Of a DNA stretch of 64,000 nt, positions 56,391 to 64,000 are shown one piece after another (position 1 is the first letter of the stretch; each line of letters begins with the position of its first letter). The notes beneath the pieces were generated by a model, which was given only the letters and a program-made list of their open reading frames with translations, had not been told where the DNA came from and did not search any database. Origin of the DNA: Fragum whitleyi (lineage: Eukaryota > Mollusca > Bivalvia > Cardiida > Cardiidae); NCBI GenBank assembly GCA_948146395.1, contig OX411551.1:45914796-45978795 (forward strand). Direction: 5' to 3'. The translations under genes and the position numbers were made by a program.

Positions 56391-59300
56391 CCTTCTTCTT
56401 CTTCCAAATAAGAACCGGGTCTTTTGACGTAAGTGGTTCTGCGTTAACTGCGCCCCCGAAAATAAAACAACAAACCTCATGAAAGTCTCTATTTACAGGT
56501 TAAAAACCAGGAGTTAAAACTATTTACAGTCTGTTGTTGTTTTCTAGGGGAGCACCACTGGAGAGCTGGATGCCAGGCAGTGCCTGAACGAGTCCAGTGA
56601 TCTTGCAGATGTTGTGCTGGTCTGAAGAGAGTTCCAATCCCTGATTGTCCTGGGGAAGTAGGAGTCTTTGTAGATCGGGTGGTTGGTTCTTTCTTGGGAA
56701 AGCGATGCTGGCCTTGAGTGCGGCTGTCACTAGCTTGGAGGTTGGTATTTCGGTCGATATCTACCAGGCCATTGGCAACTCGGTACATCATAGTGGGGTG
56801 AATGTTCTTGCGTCGTTCGGCTAAACTGTCCCATTGTAGGTCTTGAACCATATTAGTGACACATCCAGGGGTTCAGTCTGTGTAGTTGTTAAAGACGTAG
56901 CGGGCTGCCCTTCGTTGTACTTGTTCTAACAAGTTTGTGTGACTTTTGCTGCTGGTAGGGTCCCAGACCGTACATGCATATTCCATGGCTGGTCGTACTA
57001 GTATTATGTAGGTAGCCCTCTTGACTGGAATACTGCAGTCTCTAAAGTTACGTCTGAGGAAGCCGACTGTCCTGTGCCCCTTGCCTGCAACGCTTTGAAT
57101 ATGGTTGTCCCAGGTCATGGTGACGCCCAAGTACTTGCTCGAGTCTGCTGTGTCTAATACATGTCCATGGAGCTTGTATGTTGATGTGATGACCTTCTTG
57201 CGTTTTGGTGGGATGTTGATGACTGTGCATTTGGCAGGATGGAAGCTCATCTGCCATGTCTTCTCCCAGTTCTTGAGGGCAGTAAGATCCTCCTGCAGTA
57301 GTGAAGTATCTCCAGGGCATGTGATTGGCTTGTATAGTAGGCTATCGTCGGCAAATAGTCTGGTGTCCGAGTGTTTTGTCCATTCCGGCATGTCGTTGAT
57401 GTAGAGGAGAAACAGAAGTGGGCCAAGCACTGTGCCTTGAGGAAAGCCTGAAATTACGTCTGCTTGGCTTGAACGGCTTCCTTCTAGGACCACTTGCTGC
57501 TTTCTCCCAACCAGGAATGACTCAATCCACCTGTTGATGTTGTTACGTACACCATAATAGTCTAGCTTGAGTAGAAGTCTTTTGTGAGGAACTTTATCAA
57601 AGGCTTTAGCGAGGTCCAATAGGATGATGTCAACTTGGTTCCCATTGGCGATGTTTCTGCATATATCGTGTATTGTCACAATGAGCTGTGTCTCGCAGGA
57701 TCGTTTCTTGCGGAAGCCATGTTGATTGTCACAAAGTATGTTGTGCCTATCAAGGTGTCGCATCACAGTGTTGTGTACTATGTGTTCCAGGATTTTACAT
57801 GTGATTGATGTTAAGGAGACTGGGCGGTAGTTAGCTGGACTATGTTTTTCTCCTTTCTTGAATATCGGCACGATCAATGCATCTTTCCAGTCTTGGGAGA
57901 CTTCGCCTCTATTGATTGATAGTTGGAACAGCTTGGTCAGGATGGGAGTCAGTTCGTCTGCAGCAGCTTTCAAGATAAAGGCTGGAATGTCATCAGGGTC
58001 TGTAGCTTTGTGAGACTTCAGTCCTTTTAGAAGTTTGAGTACTCCCTTCTGGTTGACTGTAATATTCCCCATGGCTGGGTACGGGCTCGGACCTTTAACT
58101 GGAAGGTGACTCCTGTACTCTAATGTATGCACGCTCTGGAACTGCTCGTTGAGAATTTCGGCCTTGCTGTTACTATTGCTTTTCAGGTAGCCCTCTTTGG
58201 ACTTGAGAGGTGAGACACCTGAAGATTCTTGCTTCTTGCCCTTGACAAATGACCAGAATCGTTTTGGATTATCTCGGTAGTCCTCACTGACAACTTCTTC
58301 CATGAACGCTTTGTTGGATTCGCGCAGCTTGAATTGGACTTCTTTCTGTAGTTGTCTGTAGCGGTCAATGTCTCTTTTCTTTTTGGTGTATCTAGCCTTT
58401 TTGTGAGCTCTCTGCTTTCTCTGTATGGTCTTCCTGATATCACTGTTCATCCATGGAAGTGAATGTCTTGCCTGGGTCATTTTGCTTGGGACATGTTTCT
58501 CTATTGTAGATGAAATCATCGCCTTGAACCCATCCCACATAGTGTTGATATCTTGGGGATCTTGGTGCTGTTTAGAGAAAATGGTAATATCGCTCTTGAT
58601 GCCAGCAAGGTTGGCCTGCTTCCACAAGAGTATTTTCCTTCTGGCAGGTTTGGGTCGAATTGGTGACAATGCAGTGTCATATAACACAATGTTGTGGTCG
58701 CTATTCCCAATCGAAGGCATCGGCTTGCATTTCTGCTTGAAGCTAGGATGGCTGGTCATGATCAGGTCAAGTGTGTTACCCTTTCTTGCAGGGAAGTCCA
58801 CTTGTTGTTCCAGGCTGTTGTCTGCTACGATATTAAGAAATGTTTCATTAACCTGGCGTGGGTATTGGGTGCCTTTAATAGATAGCTCTGTCCAATCGAT
58901 GTCTGGCAGGTTGAAATCACCACCAATTAAAAGAACTGCATTCCTGTGCTTATTTCTAAGGGAAGCAAATTCCATTTCACTATCAGATAGGTAGAGAGTG
59001 TCAACTTTATTGGGAGGTCTATAGTATGAGGCAATAATAGCAGTCTTTTGTTTTTCGACCTTGATTGTTCCACTGATGAGTTCAACTTTATCACTTTTAC
59101 AGATGTCACTAAGCATTAGTTCTCTTTTTTGCAGCAATTAGGACTCCGCCATGGGCATCAGTTGGTCTATCTCTGCGGTAGATATCATAGTCTAAATCGT
59201 TTGATAGGATCTCAGATGAAGCCACAGTAGAGTCAAGCTAGGTCTCTGTACCTATGATGATGTCCGTTTCACAAGCATCGATTATAGATTCCAACATTCT

Positions 59301-59776
59301 ACCTTTTTTCTTCACGCTCTGGAAGTTAATGTTCGGTAATCTAAGTGATTTTGGGCTGATATCTCGTTTCCTCGGTACTCTGGGAGAGGAGGCCATTGGT
59401 GGTATTCCCGAGACATTAAAGGAAGAATCACTACAGATATCCGTGCTGGTACTAGATTGTGCATGTAGGGATACATCTGAGATGCTATCAAGTTTAGATG
59501 GGTGAGTGGAGATGTTAGGTCCAAATGAAGACGAAGAGTTTGTGTCTAATATTGGGATAGAATAGATAGTAGATGTTGAAACATTTGCTGCATGACAAGT
59601 GGGACAAGTCCAAGTTTCCTCACTGTTTCCTAATCGGTAGAATTCAGCAGTTGACATGCCTAGGCAAGTTCTATGACTCCATTGGTCGCAGTCGTCACAC
59701 CCAATAGATTCAGAGTTCAGTTTGCATGCTCGAGAACAAATACCACACGGGAATTTTGTAATATGCAAAGGAGTTC
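56391..59776 (-). pseudogene. 5'-truncated PHD-endonuclease-reverse transcriptase LINE, inactivated
   Basis: A single reading direction with, in order: a PHD-type Cys/His finger (CGICSRACK, CDDCDQWSH, CPTC; 59765-59590), the start of an AP-endonuclease domain (ETDIIIGTE), then GGDFNLPDIDW and GNSDHNIV. The reverse transcriptase follows, with SGFPQGTVLGP and FADD. After it come a C-terminal HRTVGFLRRNF, QRRAARYVFNN region and, in another frame, DSYFPRTIRDWNSL. No RNase H. Breaks: TAG at the usual Trp after GTET (59238), a frameshift in an A-run near 59140, TGA at 56873, and a frameshift near 56695. The 3' tail is (GAAGAA) at 56391-56403. Flanks aaatcacctac and aaatcactac look like an imperfect target duplication. 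Confidence 0.9.
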
Positions 59777-59787
59777 AAATCACCTAC

Positions 59788-60753
59788 ATTTTTCAGTTAC
59801 GACGATAATTTAATCATAATTTGTTTAAAAAAGACTCTCTCCTTTGTAGAGAATTACAGAAATCCCCTTAAGAAGTGGCAAACAGATGACTTTCTTTCAA
59901 AATACTTCCATGGCTCTTCGTATTTTCACAGTACAAACAAGTCAATGATGAATGGGCTTCAAATGAAAATCAAATTTAGAACAAAAATATTATGCATTAC
60001 AAGCATGTTCCTTAAACTGTCAATCAACAAAATTTTAGGGGTCTTGCTTGAAAAATATTAGCTGAAAATGCTTCTGGATGTTGACCACCGTTATGAGCAC
60101 CATATTGAGTCAGGAAAGACATATACCCACAGAAGTGTAGAATCTTGAAAGAATTTAATAATGCCTGAGCATCGTTTTTTTTGCAATTTTTATCCTTCCT
60201 CTGTGTATATGGGCCATCGATCGGTCAAAGTTGCATTGTGTTTACAATTTTAAATCAACAAAATGGTTGTTATTTTGAAAGGTGTGGCTGAAGGATGGAA
60301 CATAATGCTAATTTTGTATGTATTGATATTTTCATTAATTTCATATCAAAAAATCAAGACTTTGTTAATCTTCTTTATTTGGTAGATATGTGTAGGGTTT
60401 GTTCACAAAATGTACATCAATGCACAGCCAACAGAGCAAGCGTTACTAAAAAATTCGATTGCCGCGAAAATATGACGTCCATGAAAAATACGGAGTTGGA
60501 GTATACTAGATGCTTGCAAATGTTCACATGGGTTTAAAGGAAACTGTCCTATTGATTAGATATGTTTGTTGAAATATTCTCACAATTAAACCAGAGAGTC
60601 CTTTTAATTCCTCACTTGCAAAACGAAGGAGTTCCAAGGTATAAATAAGGAGTCTGGGACTCCCAGACTCCTTTTAGTTTTGTTCGTGTTTTGTTTTGTT
60701 AGTGGTGGACTATTTAAACCCTGTGTACCCTTGAATGTATTTATATTTTGCAG
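59788..60753. other. intergenic stretch, nearly perfect 27-bp palindrome
   Basis: No gene recognised. At 60647-60673 aaggagtctgggactcccag continues to a mirror half with only the central base unmatched. Confidence 0.45.
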
Positions 60754-60929
60754 GTGCAATGAGCATGCCACCTTCAGGATCAGATAAATGTGGGATGGAT
60801 GAAGAGGCCATCATAGAGGCAGAGATTCAGTTTGAGTTGGACAACATAAACCTAGATGATGATCCGTTTTTTGATAATGGTAACTTCATCAATGAAGTGG
60901 GTGAAGCTGACGATGTTGGTCATGAGTTT
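60754..60929 (+). CDS. putative internal exon encoding an acidic peptide
   Basis: Flanked by TATTTTGCAG and TTT|GTAAGT. Two bases plus 58 codons read M-S-M-P-P-S-G-S-D-K, then EEAIIEAEIQFELDNINLDD and GEADDVGHEF. Strongly acidic with bulky hydrophobics, like an activation or docking segment, but I do not recognise the family. Support: open frame between good splice sites, codon-like composition, and a duplicated relative at 61627-61715. Against: no partner exons identified. Confidence 0.4.
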
Positions 60930-60963
60930 GTAAGTGTTATTTCTTAACTCTCTACAGTAATTT

Positions 60964-61571
60964 GGTTAGACCCCAGTTAGAATACGCATCAACTGTTTGG
61001 TGCCCTTACACAACATCCTATATCAACAAAGTAGAAAAAGTACAAAATTGAGCAGCAAGATGGGTTCAAAATAATTTTTCTTATTATGACAGTGTCACCT
61101 GCATGCAGAAGGGGCTTGGCTGGCAAACTCTTTGATTTAGACGAGACATCACAAGAGTCACACGTGACCATGTTCTATAAAATTGTGAAAAGTTTTGTTG
61201 CAGTATACCAACTAATCTTGAAAGACCAGTTAGGATCACAATATGCACACAAAATCTTTTAGACAGATCCACACAAATGCTTCCTACTTTAAATATTCTT
61301 TTTTCCCCTACACAGTGATACTATGGAACAACCTATCAGAAACAATTGTACAGCAACCTGATATTGCCATATTCAAGAAGAGTCTTTATTCTTTTCAGAT
61401 AGTGAGCCGTCCCTTAATATCCAAAATTGTTTTACCAGATCTTTTAATCTAACACTCATAATACTTTTAAAATTTGGCACCCTAACCAATGACTAACAGT
61501 TTTTATTCCAGCACAGACGCACACCTGCCAGTAATACCCGAAGGGGAGTTAGGCAGAATATATAGATAGAT
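60964..61571 (+). pseudogene. LINE reverse transcriptase C-terminal remnant
   Basis: The translation reads LVRPQLEYAS-V-W, KVEKVQ, a stop where Arg is usual, AARWVQNNFSYYDSV, then after frameshifts FRQIHTNASYFKYSFFPYTV. This is the end of a jockey/CR1-type reverse transcriptase. The 3' end is (ATAG)n. Flanked by the perfect 8-bp direct repeat AGTAATTT (60956-60963, 61572-61579), so it is a 5'-truncated insertion. Confidence 0.87.
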
Positions 61572-61626
61572 AGTAATTTCAATGAAAAGCAAACCAATCT
61601 TTTTATAATCTTTTTATAAATCTATG

Positions 61627-61715
61627 TTTGAGTTGGACAATTTCAACTTGGATAATTTTGATGTTAATGATGGTGTGGTTGTAGCTGATATTTGCCTTGG
61701 TCATGATATTTTAAG
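61627..61715 (+). pseudogene. decayed copy of the acidic exon at 60754-60929
   Basis: Begins gtttgagttggacaatttca, like gtttgagttggacaacataa of the upstream exon, then a related acidic stretch (FELDNFNLDNFDVND) and ggtcatgatattttaagt where the first copy has ggtcatgagtttgtaagt. The donor GT is lost. A LINE lies between the two copies. Confidence 0.55.
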
Positions 61716-62024
61716 TTTTTTATGCCCCCTATCGAGAGATGGGGGGCATATTGTTTTACTCATGGCCGTCTGTCTGTCTGTCCGTCTGTCTGTCTGTCCG
61801 TCCGTTCGTTCGTCTGTCCGAAAACTTAACCCAAAAACTTAACCTTGCCAATATCTTCAAGCCTATTCAAGATACAAAGCTAATATTTGGCATGATGATA
61901 GATCTCAATGATCCGCATCCACTGGTACCAAAGTCAAGGTCATGTGACAAGGTCATCTGTCAAGGTCAAACTTTGAAAAAAATGCTGTTACGGGGGCATT
62001 CGTGTTTCACAAACACATCTTGTT
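61716..62024 (-). repeat. family C repeat, inverted copy
   Basis: Reverse of the copy at 47621-47906: ttatgccccctatcgagaga, a cgtctgtctgtctgtccgtc tract, caaggtcatgtgacaaggtc, and ttcacaaacacatcttgttt at the end. Confidence 0.88.
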
Positions 62025-62101
62025 TTCACATGTAACAGTACATGTAATTGTTGGCCTTTCCTCATGGTTTGACTCTAACTTCTGAGAGTAAGGAGCAAAC
62101 A

Positions 62102-62331
62102 GATCTTTTGCTGTTTAATCCCTGCTTTTTACATGCCTGTGATTTTATGATTCAGAAAACATTGTGAAAAAAAAGAAGAAATTGCTTCTGACAAGCACTT
62201 TCTTCTTTTTCCACACTATTTTCTACCATACTGAATGGTTATTTTTTCAAATTAAATCCACTTTAAAATTTCGTCTGCAAAACCTTTGAATTTGGATATA
62301 TCTTAAAATTTGTAAAACAGGAAAGGGTTAA
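62102..62331 (-). mobile_element. TTAA MITE family 1, copy f
   Basis: ttttgctgtttaatccctgc...hairpin ttgcttctgacaagcacttt...tttgtaaaacaggaaagggTTAA. The left TTAA has been lost. Confidence 0.85.
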
Positions 62332-62867
62332 AAAATCAAGGGAGTCGAAAAGGAAAATGGGTAGTCCAAATTTTTGTACCTATAGAAACATTGTGAAAAA
62401 AACAGAAATTGCTTGTAATGAGCAATTTCTTCTCTTCCTCAATATTTATATCATTAATGCTTGAAAATGTTATAAGCAACAACATTTTTATTTGGGAGAT
62501 CTGCAATTTTGACAAATGGAGAGGGTTATAAACTTAGAAAATTTCTCTGATCAATTGTTTGTGGAAATAATCCATGTCCAAGGAGTCCATCCGACTTCTA
62601 TCTAGGAAAAAAATTTAGTCCTGTGCATGAAATAAGAAGTCTCTGACTCCCCTTACTTCTGAACCCTAATTATAGGAACTTTGATGTCGAAGTAAACATA
62701 TTAGTTTTATAAATAAATGTTTGAATCAGTCGGTTCAAAGATAAGTGATGTTATCCAGGGGTTGACACTTAATCCCGAGATTAAGGAGTCCATATGACTC
62801 CTAACACATGAAATCAAGGAGTCCAAGCTCAAAGTAAGGAGTCCAAATTTTCATAATGGGAGACATA
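62332..62867. other. intergenic stretch with eroded hairpin repeats
   Basis: At 62385-62445 acagaaattgcttgtaatga...gcaatttcttctcttcc is a worn relative of the MITE family 1 hairpin. Repeated ggagtcc(a) phrases occur. No gene. Confidence 0.45.
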
Positions 62868-63820
62868 ATAAATAATAATAATAACTTTATTGAGGTAAAA
62901 GAGTACAGAACATGGTATAATAAGAATAACATTACAACAATATTGCACAGATTACATTAGGAAAAAAAAAAGAACCATGTTATGCGCTCCATTACCAAGG
63001 ATAGCACAAAAAAGAAGAAATTGGAGGTTACAAAAATGTAATAAATTTTAATGAAAATAACGAAACGATCTTAAAGAGGGATGTTATAATATGTCCATAA
63101 GATATTTTTTCACGGCAGTTTTAAAGAAGCAGGTGCTTTCAATGTCTCTGAGCTGCTGTGGCAGGCAGTTCCAGGCGACAATACCCTGATATGCAAATGT
63201 CTTCTTACCAAACGTCCTTACTTTAGGCAAAGCAAACCGGCCAGTGTCATTAAAGGCAATATCCCCATCAAAAAAATCAGATGAAACAGCGGATACCCTA
63301 GACCTAGTAAGACAACCATGAACTTTTCTCAGGGGAATAAAATGTTCTCTTAGGTAATCAGGAGCAATACCATTATAAATTTTGTGAACATGACAAAGAG
63401 TTAATTGTTCAACACGCCTGTTGACAGGTAACCAATTTAGCGATTTGAATTGCTCGGCTCCTACATGAGACCTACTACCCAAGTCCAAGACAAAACGAAC
63501 TAATTTGTTCTGGGTGGTCTGGAGCCTATCTTTCCAGTACTGGCTTAAGCTTGGGTACCAGAAGGAACAAACATAATCAAAATGACACTGGACTAAGGAC
63601 ATAACCAAGAGCTTACGAGTTTGGAGATTAAAGAAATGTCTGTTGCAAAATAAAAATTTCAAACGTGCATGAGCCTTGGATACAAGTGACCTAGCAATTT
63701 CATCACAAGTTAAATTCTGATCCAATGTAACACCAAAATATTTTACAGAACTGGTAGCTTGTATATTTATACCATTGCATGATACATTTAAATTACTTTG
63801 ACTTTTGTTTACCTTGTTAT
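62868..63820 (-). pseudogene. 3' end of a LINE reverse transcriptase
   Basis: The frame down to 63084 reads SVKYFGVTLDQNLT, LVMSLVQCHFDYVCSFWYP, WKDRLQTTQNKLVRFVL, LNWLPVNRRVEQLTLCHVHK and WNCLPQQLRDIEST, then KKYLMDIL and stop. This is the post-catalytic part of a non-LTR reverse transcriptase, 5'-truncated but with an intact frame over about 240 codons. The tail is AATAAAGTTATTATTATTAT. The first residues of the open frame (63820-63854) come from a MITE hairpin, not the LINE. Confidence 0.85.
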
Positions 63821-64000
63821 AAGCAATTTCTTCTTTTCCACAATGTTCTTCCAAAGAAGATTTTTTTTCTTAAAACATTACAGGATGCAAGAAAAGTTTT
63901 GTAGTAAAAAGATCTACTGTTTTGGCAAATGTTAGAAAGGACAGCGTTTCCTGCATTTGTTTTTCAAATAATCTCATAGAACCCTTGGAGTCCATTGGAC

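Noticed and set aside
58425..58994. 189-codon plus-strand frame
   Set aside because: It is the antisense shadow of the LINE endonuclease-reverse transcriptase coding region.

Overview
The window is AT-rich nuclear DNA of a metazoan, most likely a bivalve mollusc. The evidence is long introns with canonical GT-AG borders, dense non-autonomous transposons, a tRNA-derived SINE, several non-LTR retrotransposon remnants, and many repeats built from ~130-180 bp tandem units followed by GACGGACG-type microsatellite. The repeat style is what suggests a bivalve; the species cannot be named from sequence alone.

One conserved gene dominates: a PAXIP1 (PTIP) orthologue on the minus strand. It runs from the start codon at 55899 to the stop codon at 4420, in 19 confidently placed coding exons plus one probable 17-nt microexon. 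All exon phases join, giving a predicted protein of about 908 residues: BRCT1-BRCT2, a short Pro-rich linker, a Gln/Pro-rich low-complexity segment (exon 7), BRCT3-BRCT4, a linker, and BRCT5-BRCT6. The family acts in KMT2C/D (MLL3/4) histone H3K4 methyltransferase complexes and as a phosphoprotein-binding DNA-damage adaptor. A short piece of BRCT1 holding its signature Trp was not found. Exon 9 has a decayed tandem copy next to it, and part of exon 17 is copied 150 bp upstream of it.

The introns are transposon beds. Three families of TTAA-flanked miniature elements recur (about 228, 246 and 164 bp), one of them with an internal hairpin. TA-flanked pogo/Tigger-like elements lie at 22456-23589, 39177-40145, 41819-42113 and 48602-50831. 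hAT-like elements lie at 46211-46913, 52460-52621 and 53726-54958. There are also SINE copies and tandem-unit elements resembling the pearl/BIV160 type known from bivalves. The most striking structure is in intron 1 (48287-55595): a foldback element whose two ~1.2 kb arms are inverted arrays of ~97-bp units. It has been invaded by at least three elements, two of which carry further insertions, and most insertions leave readable target-site duplications.

Upstream of PAXIP1 are a 5'-truncated PHD-endonuclease-reverse transcriptase LINE (56391-59776, minus strand, broken by two stops and two frameshifts), a possible plus-strand exon encoding an acidic peptide (60754-60929) with a decayed copy at 61627-61715, a second LINE remnant between those two copies, another tandem-type repeat, a TTAA MITE, and the 3' end of a third LINE (62868-63820, minus). 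No bacterial, phage or CRISPR content is present.
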